From assembly GCF_947507565.1 (NCBI RefSeq), contig NC_089177.1, positions 310,001 to 374,000 of the forward strand: a stretch of 64,000 nt of DNA. Direction: 5' to 3'. Position numbers and translations under genes: made by a program. Positions 1-8,990 of the stretch are shown here, piece by piece (position 1 is the stretch's first letter; every line of letters starts with the position of its first letter). The notes below the pieces were generated by a model. That model worked only from the letters and a program-made list of their open reading frames with translations. It was not told where the DNA came from and made no database searches. The DNA is from Oscarella lobularis. Taxonomy: Eukaryota > Porifera > Homoscleromorpha > Homosclerophorida > Oscarellidae.

Positions 1-345
1 TTTCGTGTCCGTTAGATTTTCTGCCCATCGTATGAAGTCGTTGACGGCTTGCTGAGGTCGATAGCAATCGTAGACCTTGATGGCATATGGTGGGCTTCCC
101 GAGAGAAAATCTTCATGTGCTTTGACAAGCGAATGAGCTGCCTTGCGTGTGAGAATGCAACGGGGTTCATGATATCCGTCAATCGGCCGGCCGACAAAGT
201 TACGAGGACCGCTGTAGCGAATGTCGATTATAATAGACGATTTTAGGTCTGAAAGGCTGACAAATCCCTCTGGCAAACCTGAGCAATTTTCTGCTGTCGC
301 CAGTAAACGAAAAACCGCACAAAGGATAACGGCTACGACGATCAT
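1..345 (-). CDS. VanX-type D-alanyl-D-alanine dipeptidase, 5' part (gene runs off the window)
   Basis: Open frame from ATG at 345 to the window edge, 115 codons. It starts with a hydrophobic signal peptide (about residues 1-18). It then shows the opening blocks of peptidase family M15D: DIRY at about 41-44, NFVGRPIDGYHEPRC at about 48-62, and YDCYRPQQAV near residue 93. The arginine of the YRPQ block corresponds to a conserved active-site arginine of VanX enzymes. The zinc ligands (SxHxxGxAxD and the later ExxH) would lie beyond the edge. The family cleaves D-Ala-D-Ala; the signal peptide suggests secretion or lysosomal delivery, where it could digest bacterial wall fragments (inference). The family is chiefly bacterial, so past transfer is possible. 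An eight-copy pyrimidine tract lies just upstream at about 378-431. Confidence 0.8.
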   Translation of the reverse strand, partial: MIVVAVILCAVFRLLATAENCSGLPEGFVSLSDLKSSIIIDIRYSGPRNFVGRPIDGYHEPRCILTRKAAHSLVKAHEDFLSGSPPYAIKVYDCYRPQQAVNDFIRWAENLTDTK

Positions 346-612
346 ATGTCTATCCGGGGAATTGAAACTTTGACTTCACCGCTCCTCTCCTCTCCTCTCC
401 CCTCCTCTTTCCTTCTCTCTTCTCTTCTCCCTATCTAAAGTATGAATGAGACAGCCGTTCAGTTTGGGGGGTTGGGCAAGGCTTCTGTACGAAGTGCTCA
501 CGTGTATATATATGTACATATATTATGACCTATATCTCTTATTAAATTTAAAAAAGAAGACCGCACAAAACAAAACGCATGCTAAGTCTCTAAATTATTC
601 TCTTATCACAAG
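346..612. other. intergenic region with pyrimidine tract
   Basis: Gap between the 5' end of the VanX-like gene and the 3' end of the orphan repeat gene, both on the minus strand. It holds a C/T-rich tract (about 378-431) and an AT-rich stretch (about 505-560). No coding signal is seen. Confidence 0.6.
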
Positions 613-2329
613 CTACTCTGGTATATATGGATTATTTAACGAGAATGGTTTAATTTCTCCTCTCTCAACTTCTTTGATCAGGCGGTCAATGCTGCTCATC
701 ATCTTCTGATGAAGATCTCTTACGTTTTTATCTTTACAAAAGAAATGCATGGAATCAAATGCGCCTTGAATTAAGTTTCTTTCTCTGTTGAGTAGATCAA
801 TCATGATATGTTTCTTTTCTTTGTTATGCTGTAGAATTCTCAATTCCCTCAACATTTTATCGAATTGAGCTGCTATCATGGTGGCCACTGATCTCTTTGA
901 TTCTATTTCAAATGAATCTAGTAGTGAAGCTTGCTCCTCCATTGATTGCTGATGAATTTTTTTGGCGGTTTCTGCGCAATGAGGATTGTGTTTACTTAGC
1001 AAAGACCAAGAGTATCCTCGTCTCTGGTCTGACTTGCACGAATGTTGACGAAAAATGCTAAGCTCAATCATGTCCATTTTACATTCTTTTTTTATCTTGT
1101 CTCTGATTCTGAAAGCTTGGGTATGGTAGTCAAGTTTTTGCAGCACTTCCTCTCTGCCCAGCGACACCTTTTTCAACTCAAATTCTTTGCTGATTAGTTG
1201 GCCTTGGGCATCAAGAAGGAGAGCTTGTTGCAAAAGAGACATGAACAATTCATTGCCACTTCTTTTCAGTTTGGCAATTCTTTTTTGACACTGTTTCTTT
1301 AGCTCTTCTACCTCCCAAAGATCTCTGCACGAGTTGGCTTTTTCATACAGTTGCGTAGCTACGTCAAGATATTTCGTCACTTTTTGTGCTTCCTTTTCTG
1401 ATCCGGTACGTCTGTAGCATGCCTCAGCAAGAACAGATAGTACTAAAGTCTTCTCTTCTTTAGACAGGAATGATGAAAGAGCGTTTAGTTCCCTAAAGAT
1501 GCAATCACGATCCAGATATAAAGAGTCAGCTCGTGAAATATTATGAGAGGCAGAGACAGGCACCAATTGGTTCAAAGCCTGAGTACCAAGTTTGACGTTA
1601 CCAGCCAAGAAGCATTTTACTGCTAATGTAACTGGATTACTGCAACGTCTAGTACTCATAACGGAAACAGGTGATAAAGTTCTCGGTAGAGTTCTCGGTA
1701 GAGTTCTTACATCACGTGGAATTACATCTGTAGACATGTTTGGTATGTAGATTTTTCTAAGCCTTTGATGGGGTCTTGAAAAAGTGCCTTCTAAAGGCAC
1801 TAGCGCCACGTTCTCCGGCAGTCGACTGTAGGGGTTGCTATCCTCACGCTCACCAAGAGAACGCCTTATTTCTAACTCTGGAAATAGGTTCTCTGGCAGT
1901 CGACTGTAGGAGTTGCTATCCTCGAGTTTACCAAGAAAACGTCTTATTTCTAAGTCCGGAGATGGGTTCTCTGGATTGTAGGAATTGCTATCCTTGAATT
2001 CAAGAGAATGTAACTTCAGAGATCCGGATTCTAGATCTGTTCAAAGCCGCAATATGAAAAAAGGAGAATTGATTACGTAACCGTGACGTCTTACCGTGGC
2101 AGCTAACAAGTCGTCGCCTCAGTGAGAATTTACGAAACACCAGTCGAACGAAGACATAGCATACTATCAGTGAACAGATGACGATGAGCCCAAGTGTACT
2201 AATATCCGAAGCGGTAACTGCGAAAGTCCACAAATTAGATGCATTCACCGGCGAATTATGCCTACCTTCAAACTTTAGATGAAAGTCGAAATGCGGTAGA
2301 GAAGCGGAGCCTCGGAAGCTGTTCTCCAT
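613..2329 (-). CDS. orphan single-pass membrane protein with 26-residue repeats and a helical C-terminal region
   Basis: Two exons. Exon 1 starts at ATG 2329 and encodes a short N-terminal part, one membrane segment (DISTLGLIVICSLIVCYVFV) and a basic stop-transfer stretch. A donor at about 2096 (CACG|gtaaga) and an acceptor at about 2039 join it in frame to exon 2. Exon 2 opens with about two and a half copies of a 26-residue unit containing EDSNSYSRLPEN and LEIRRSLG (78-nt DNA repeat, about 1810-1990). Next comes a small RTLPRTLPRTL repeat, then roughly 350 residues that look almost entirely helical, with coiled-coil or TPR-like spacing. I do not recognise the family. A TATA-like element shared with FAHD1 lies about 80 bp upstream of the start. 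Confidence 0.6.
1810..1992 (-). repeat. 78-bp coding tandem repeat
   Basis: About 2.4 units inside the orphan membrane-protein gene. The first unit lacks three codons. All units remain in frame and encode the DSN-Y-SRLPEN/LEIRR-LG motif. Confidence 0.75.
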
Positions 2330-2407
2330 GCCGTGCTGGTAGACAAGTGCCGTCTCAAGCAAACTTTCCCACGGTTGTTGCCAAGTGAAGTGAGGGGGAG
2401 GAGCATA

Positions 2408-2426
2408 CAGAGCCTTATATATACAG
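2408..2426 (-). promoter_or_regulatory. TATA-like core promoter element shared with FAHD1
   Basis: Reads CTGTATATATAAGGCTCTG on the minus strand, about 80 bp before the start codon at 2329. Nearly the same 19 bases lie about 80 bp before the FAHD1 start (16420-16438). The position suits a TATA box; the extended identity suggests a specific core-promoter motif. Confidence 0.45.
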
Positions 2427-2530
2427 TTGGACGCTGGCCAGAGTAAGGTGATTACTCTGGGGTACTCTGGGGTGGGCGTGGGGTGGGCGTCGATTATCGG
2501 AGTAAATAGTCACGTGCCTCATGGACGAAG

Positions 2531-4562
2531 ATGCTCTTCTACGCCGCTGGAGTGATTTGTCTCTGCTTGTACTTGCTGTACAGGAACTTCGGCAAGCATG
2601 TTAACGAACCACCATGGTTTCCCTACTGGACACCGTGGCTTGGCTGTGCAATAAAATTCGGAGAGGCTCCTTTGCACTTCATCCACCTTGCGCGCAATAA
2701 TGCAAGCAGATTCGAAGCAGTGGCACATTATATAATTGTCTGCGTGCAGTTAGGTCCTACGTTCTCTGTCCTCGTCGCTGGAAAAAGAATGACCTTTGTC
2801 ACTGACCCCGATGACTATGGAATCTATTTCCAATCACCGCAGGCCGACTTTCAGCAGGCAGTTCAACCATTTACGGAAAGAGCAGGTAGAAGAGAATATT
2901 AATCAAACAAATTTGGCATTGCAAATTCAATTTTTTCTAGCTGGAGTTAGCGCTTCTTCCTTTGCTCTTTATCACAAGCTAATTCATGACACAGTCAAAG
3001 GAAAACTATCAGGAATGCACTTGATTCGAATTCGCGAGACTCTTGCTCAGAGTTTTCGTCAAAGTAAGAAATAGGTTTGTTTTCGTTTAGACTTGATTTC
3101 TTCGCGCATTTGCAGAATTTTTGGAATTGGGTCAAGGAGGAGAACTAGATTTGATGAAGTCTATTAGAAACGTTATGTTTGTTTCAACGGTGCAGCTCTT
3201 ATTTGGCGAAGGAACTCTTCCAGAAAACGAGGTTTCCTATCAGCTCATTATTATTCAGTGGCACCATGAATACCTGTATCAATGCAGCTAGACATAGAAA
3301 AATTTCAAAATACGTTTGTTAAATTTGATGAAGATTTTGAGTACGGCACAGAACTACCTTATCTTTTTGTCTGGTAAATATCTCCATACAGCATTTTTTA
3401 AATTTAAAGCGGTTCTTTAGGCAGTGGGCAAAATGCAAGAGGATTCTTATCAATAAGTTCACTTCAGTAGTCGATCAATTATTTTGTAAAGGTCTCTCTG
3501 AGTCTTCTCCAGACAAGGAAAGTCAAGGAGATTAGTAAAATCGTTTAGTTTTGATCTTTTTTATATAGACCGTCCTAGAAACTTTAGTCAATGTTGTGGA
3601 CAGAGAAAACGCTCCAAATTACGCTCTCCTTCTTTTGTGGGCATCACAAGCGAACGCTATTCCAGTACTACGAAAAATTACCTGCTAGAATTCCTTGTTT
3701 CTTCAATTGATTCTAGGCTGTCTTTTGGACTGTTGCCTTTATATTGCAAAACGACGAAATTCATCAGACGGTTGTTCAGGAGGCTCTCGACGTTCTTGAT
3801 GATGACTCCGGCTTTTCGTCGGGCACACTGAGTGAAGAATCAATTAAAAAACTAACATTTATTCGAAAGTGCACACACTCATTAGATGCTTCCTCAATTA
3901 ATTGACTAAGGAATCTTCCTAGATGCGTGCTTGAGGCAGTGAGGCTCAGATCGCCAGGTACCGTTGTTCGAAAGGCTCTTGGTCCTTTGAAACTTAAGGT
4001 GAGTACTGAAGCATTGTACAGAGTGCTCAGTGTAGGCACTTTACCTCTGGGATAGAATTATACTATACCGTCTGGTCACTTTATTATGCTTTCGCCGTAT
4101 TGGAGTCACCGGAATCCGCTCTTCTTTCCCGACCCAGAGGCTTTTAATCCGGTAAGTAAATTCTTGGGAAGTTTAATTTGCGCGAAACTGTTTTTTGCTG
4201 AAGAGTCGATGGGACAAGGTGGAGCTCGAGAAAAATTTATTTCTCGAAGGTTTTGTTGGGTTTGGAGGAGGACGATTCCAGTGCCCGGGCCGGTAAGATC
4301 TGGAGACTGAGCAATGATTCGCATCTACTGTAATCACTAGATGGTTCGCAGTAATGGAAATGCAAATGGTAGTTGCCATATTTTTCCGTCTCTTTCATCT
4401 TGAACTCATTGATCCTGTACCCCAGCCGGTAAATCTACTACGTAGATTAATGTAGTCCTGCAGCTCAATTAATATTCTGTATTTTTGAAGAGTCCTCTTC
4501 ATTTGGTTGGCACTCAGCAGCCAATGAAACCATGCTCTATTCGCTTTCACCTCCGTACGTAA
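2531..4562 (+). pseudogene. CYP39A1-like cytochrome P450, tandem copy 1, probably inactivated
   Basis: It has the same exon plan as copy 2, so the breaks are easy to see. After DKxx at 3515-3517 the splice donor is GA instead of GT (3518-3519), where copy 2 has gtaagt; reading through meets a stop within 20 bases. A second defect is TGA at 3903-3905, where copy 2 has CAA (SSTNQLRN in copy 2). The rest is well kept: N-terminal anchor, proline-rich hinge (NEPPWFPYWTPWLG), KFDEDFEYG block, EAVRLRSPG helix, and heme loop FGGGRFQCPGR with its cysteine, ending HLRT and TAA at 4560-4562. The decay looks recent. The TGA could be a sequencing error, but the donor change is independent. Confidence 0.75.
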
Positions 4563-4689
4563 CTGTCTTTCAAATATCTCACATGGAGACTGTCTGCGGC
4601 ACTTTCAAAGTGTAAATTTTTAAAATGCGTGCTTTGATGATCCCCTGACGAGTAATGATAGACGGTCACGTGACCGGAACTCAATCATT

Positions 4690-6723
4690 ATGATGTTGTA
4701 CGCCGCTGTAGTGATTTGTCTCTGCTTCTACTTGCTGTACAGGAACTTCGGCAAGCATCCCAACGAACCACCATGGTATCCCTACTGGACACCGTGGCTT
4801 GGCTGCGCAATAAAATTCGGAGAGGCTCCTTTGCACTTCATTGACCTTGCGCGCAAAAAGGCAAGCAGATTTGAAGCTTTGACACATTGTCTGCGTTCAG
4901 TTAGGCGCTACGTTCTCTGTCCTCGTCGCTGGAAAACGAATGACCTTTGTCACTGACCCCGATGACTATGGAATCTATTTCCAATCACCGCAGTCTGACT
5001 TTCAGCAGGCAATTCAGCCATTTTTGGAAAAAGCAGGTAGAAGCGAACAGTACTAACAAAAGTCCTGGCATTGCAAATTCAATGACTAGCTGGGATTAGC
5101 GCCTCTTCCTATGCACGTCATCACAAACAGATTCATGACGCAGTCAAAGGAAGACTATCAAGAATTCAGTTGAGTCGATTTTGTGAGACTCTTGCTCAGA
5201 GTTTTCGTCAAAGTAAGAAATATGTTGTTTTAGTTAGACTTGATTTCTTCACGCATTTGCAGAATTTTTGGAACTGGGTCAAGGAGGAGAAGCAGATCTA
5301 ATGAAAACTATTAGAAACGTTCTGTTTGTTTCAACGGTGCCGCTTTTATTTGGCAAAGAAACTCTTCCAGAAGACGAGGTTCCCTATCAGCTCATCATTA
5401 TTCACCAGCAATGATATTGTATCAATGCAGCTAGACGCAGAAAAGTTTCAAGACGCGTTCGTTAAATTTGATGAAGATTTTGAGTATGGTGCAGAACTAC
5501 CTTCTATATTTGTCAGGTAAATTTTAACGTACAACATTTAGTTTTTAATTGACGGTGGTATTTTAGGCAGTTGGTAAAATGCAAGAAGATTCTCATTGAT
5601 AAGTTCACTTCAGTAGTCAATCAATTATATCGTAAAGGTCTCTCTCAGTCTTCCTCTTCTTCAGACAAGGTAAGTCAAGGAGATCGCTCTCATTTTAGCA
5701 AGTGTCAATCTTGTGATATAGACCGTTCTGGAGTCTTTTGTCAGTGCTGTGGACAGAGAAAACGCTCCTAGATACGCTCTCCTTCTTTTGTGGGCATCAC
5801 AAGTGAATGCTATTCCAGTACTACGAAAAATTAGTTGCTAGCCAATGCTAGGATCCCTTCTTTCTTCAATTGATTCTAGGCTACCTTTTGGACTGTTGCC
5901 TTTATATTGCAAAACGACGAAATTCATCAGAAGGTTGTTCAGGAGGCTCTCGACGTTCTTGATGACGACTCTGGCTTTTCGTCGGGCACACTGAGTGAAG
6001 AAGCAATTAAAAAACTAACATTCACTCGAAAGTGCACACACTCGTTAGATAGTTCCTCAACTAATCAACTAAGGAATCTTCCTAGATGCGTGCTTGAGGC
6101 AATAAGGCTCAGATCGCCGGGTGCCGTTTTTCGAAAGGCTGTCGGACCTTTGAAACTCAAGGTGAGTACTGAAAAACCTTGCACAGAGTGCTGTAGCCAT
6201 TTTTTCTGCCACAGAATTATACTATACCGTCTGGTCACTTTATTATGCTTTCACCGTATTGGAGTCACCGGAATCCGCTCTTCTTTCCCGACCCAGAGAC
6301 TTTTAATCCGGTAAGTAAATTCTTGGGAGGTTTGATTTGCGTGAAACCTGTTTCTTGCTGAAGAGTCGGTGGGACAAGGCAGAGCTTGAGAAAAATTTAT
6401 TTCTCGAAGGTTTTGTTGCGTTTGGAAGAGGACGATTCCAGTGCCCGGGCAGGTAAGATCTGGATACTAAGCAATGATTCGCGTCTACTGTAGTACCACT
6501 AGATGGTTCGCAGTAATGGAAATTCAAATTGCAGTTGCCATATTTTTTCGTCTCTTTCATCTTGAACTACTTGATCCTGTACCCCAGCCGGTAAATCCAC
6601 TACGTAGATTAATGTATTACTGCAGCTCAATTATGTTCTGTATTTCTGAAGAGTCCTCTTCATTTGACTGGCACTCAGCAGCCAATGAAACCATGCTCTA
6701 TTCGCTTTCATGTTCGCACGTAA
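4690..6723 (+). CDS. CYP39A1-like cytochrome P450 (oxysterol 7-alpha-hydroxylase family), copy 2
   Basis: About eleven exons joined by clear splice sites give an uninterrupted P450 of the CYP7/CYP8/CYP39 type. Seen: N-terminal ER membrane anchor (VICLCFYLLYRNF), PPWYPYWTPWLG hinge, KRMTFVTDPDDY, KFDEDFEYGAELP (a CYP39 hallmark), an I-helix LLLLWASQVNAIP lacking the usual acid-threonine pair, ExxR in EAIRLRSP, and the heme loop FGRGRFQCPGRWF. CYP39A1 hydroxylates 24-hydroxycholesterol at carbon 7; the substrate in this animal is unknown and probably another sterol. The first intron (4861-4900) has a GC donor, shared with copy 1. It lies head to tail with the broken copy 1 about 130 bp upstream. 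Confidence 0.85.
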
Positions 6724-6805
6724 CTGTCTTTCACATTTCTGATGACGCTGCTTTCTTTGCACGTGCAACTCATATTGTCTCACATTTCAATCTCGTGCCC
6801 CCCGT

Positions 6806-8347
6806 ATGTTAGCTCTAAATACGTTCATGGATCGTCTTTTGCGTTCGATAGACGGTCGAGCGATTCATATTCTCGTTGTAGGAGACGGGAACCTATCGTT
6901 TTCGGCGTCTCTTGCTCGCCAAATAGCGGCTGACCGTCGAACGGACGTCATTCTTACGTGCACGACCTTGGAGCCGCGTGGGATCGTCGAAACTCGCTAC
7001 TCGGCGTCGACAGAGAACATCGAGACGCTGGAATCATACACATTCGCTCGACCGTTCTTCGAAATCGACGCAACCCGATTATCCTCCAAAGTCACGACCC
7101 CGCCCCCGAACCGAATCATTTTCAATTTTCCTCACTACGGCGGAAAGAGCAGCGTGACGAAAAATCGCCGCCTACTCGAATCATTCTTCACAAGCGCATC
7201 GCAGCACATCAGCACCCCCAATGGAGAAATATGGGTAACCCTGTGCAACGGACAGGGTGGAACACCTGCAGATAAAAACCAAAGAGAATGGCACAATAGT
7301 TGGCAAATTGTGGACGTAGCCGCTAAGGCTGGTCTGATACTGAACCGAGTAGGGGAATTTGTTGCTGACGATTATCCCGGGTACGTCAGCAAAGGATACA
7401 GAAGTGGGAATAATGGTTTTATCACCAGAGCCGCCGTGACTCACGTATTTACAAAAGCTCATCAGACGGTGGACGAATACTTGGAGAAGGATCATTCGAT
7501 TCGGATCGGTGATTGGTGCGACGAGACTATCGACACTCTAGCGTTCTGTCTCGACAGCACATTTGTGAGAACGAGATTCGTGTCCCATTGGGATCCAAAT
7601 GAAATTCATCCTCGACATCCTCTTCGACACGTGCGCGATCTAGTGTTACGTTGCGCGGAAAGGGTTGCTCAGAGTCGCGGGGTTTTGACGTCGTGGATGG
7701 GCGTGAGTGTCGACAGGGATTGCTTGTTCGGTGAAAACGTCGATAATTTGCCTCGAATTCATCAACTCCAATTCGTTCTCTCAAAACCCCTTATAATCAA
7801 CGAAGATAAGAATATGCTGGAAGATATCTTAGTTAGGGAAGTCGGACTGAAGGGAGTCTCTGAGTGGGAAAAGGACGTGGAAATAATTGTTCTGAGGCAG
7901 AATTCAGTACCAGTTGCATCCGTGTCAATATCATATTGTGAAGTAGTCAAATTTTCTGTTTATCTTGAGGCTGTGGCTGTGCAGCTCTACGGGATATCCG
8001 ATGCTCGTATTTTGCTATCAAAAAGTCCTCGTCTACTCGTTCTGCCTGATCAATTGGCTTTGACGGCGATTAGCTTGTTTCCCTGTTTGCATCGTCATGA
8101 CATCAGCTTTTGGACAGATAAACCGATTGGTGAACTTGAGCTTTGCGCCGCGTTGAGGTCCGTTGGAGGAAGCGTCATACGATCGGTGACGCTATATAAT
8201 GCATTTATCAAGTCCGGTCGTCTAAGCCTTTGTTATATCATCATATATCAATCGCTTGATTTGGCAGTGAGCGCGGAAAAGGCTCGCGAAATCAATTTCA
8301 TGTTACGTAGAACAATAAGTTCCAAGTTTAATGTGGAATTAAGATGA
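6806..8347 (+). CDS. FDXACB1: FDXACB1-like protein: BMT5-type methyltransferase domain plus ferredoxin-fold anticodon-binding domain
   Basis: Single exon, 513 residues. Residues about 17-220 form the DUF2431/BMT5 Rossmann methyltransferase: glycine-rich ILVVGDGNLSFS, then FNFPHYGG and WVTLCNGQGGTP. The C-terminal about 100 residues (FPCLHRHDISFWTDKP to the end) are a ferredoxin-fold anticodon-binding domain like that of mitochondrial phenylalanyl-tRNA synthetase. This domain pair defines FDXACB1. BMT5 in yeast makes m3U in 25S rRNA; the animal protein's substrate is not settled. A second ATG (MDRLL) lies seven codons in. The gene is convergent with TMEM230, with stop codons about 100 bp apart. 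Confidence 0.88.
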   Translation: MLALNTFMDRLLRSIDGRAIHILVVGDGNLSFSASLARQIAADRRTDVILTCTTLEPRGIVETRYSASTENIETLESYTFARPFFEIDATRLSSKVTTPPPNRIIFNFPHYGGKSSVTKNRRLLESFFTSASQHISTPNGEIWVTLCNGQGGTPADKNQREWHNSWQIVDVAAKAGLILNRVGEFVADDYPGYVSKGYRSGNNGFITRAAVTHVFTKAHQTVDEYLEKDHSIRIGDWCDETIDTLAFCLDSTFVRTRFVSHWDPNEIHPRHPLRHVRDLVLRCAERVAQSRGVLTSWMGVSVDRDCLFGENVDNLPRIHQLQFVLSKPLIINEDKNMLEDILVREVGLKGVSEWEKDVEIIVLRQNSVPVASVSISYCEVVKFSVYLEAVAVQLYGISDARILLSKSPRLLVLPDQLALTAISLFPCLHRHDISFWTDKPIGELELCAALRSVGGSVIRSVTLYNAFIKSGRLSLCYIIIYQSLDLAVSAEKAREINFMLRRTISSKFNVELR

Positions 8348-8447
8348 CGTCACTAATCCACGCAAAATCTCGTAGCCATTGTGAGAGTTTTTATTGAGTG
8401 TAAGTAGGGCTATATAACACGCTACGTAGGCCACTAATTAAATGTTT

Positions 8448-8899
8448 TTAGTCTTCCACAAAACACGGAATTAGCTCGAACGAATATCCCTTCTTTCCTC
8501 TCCAGACCTGACAGGCAATCCAAGTGTGATAAGACCCCGGAATGAAAGTGATCGCACCGAGCGCTATAAGAGCGTAGCACGTACTGTATTCCTACGCAAA
8601 AAACGCTCAGATTTACGCAGTTATTCGACAATGCTCCAATATACGCACTTTCACTACCAATATTCCGCAAGCAATCAAGGCTCCCACGGTCAGCAGAACG
8701 GTTCCGACAACGAACAAGACAACGGCTGTTGCGATCGCCCTTACAGGTGTCTTGGTAGGCGGTTTCCTGAACTGATTTCACGAGCAATCGAAAGGGGAGT
8801 CCCGACGACGCGCCAGAAAATTTTCTATACCTGAGCATCCGAATAGACTTCTTCGCTATTCAGACGATGATAGCTAACTCGAGTCACTTCTTTCACCAT
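8448..8899 (-). CDS. TMEM230: TMEM230
   Basis: Three exons (8831-8899, 8658-8771, 8448-8591) join in phase 0 to give 108 residues. The N-terminal YHRLNSEEVYSDAQ is followed by FRKPPTKTPVRAIAT, then two membrane segments (AVVLFVVGTVLLTVGALIA and ALIALGAITFIPGSYHTWIA), and a cytosolic tail ending GYSFELIPCFVED. The order KKPP, first helix, FxPGxYH in the second helix and YSF-x-IP-F tail is the TMEM230 signature. The family works in synaptic or secretory and recycling vesicle traffic. It is head to head with CFAP43; the start codons are 91 bp apart, so they probably share a promoter. Confidence 0.88.
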
Positions 8900-8990
8900 C
8901 GCGTAAACTACGCAGTGCGCGCACTGCCGCACGTCCTGCGCAGGCTCTACGCAAAACGTTGCCTTAGCGACAACTCACTCAAGAAAAACG

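Noticed and set aside
1776-1997. Plus-strand 73-residue repeat protein
   Set aside because: It is the antisense of the 78-bp repeat of the minus-strand orphan gene, whose reading joins in frame to a membrane exon.
8434-8838. 134-residue minus-strand open frame
   Set aside because: It overlaps TMEM230 in the wrong frame; the three-exon model in the other frame gives a clear family match.
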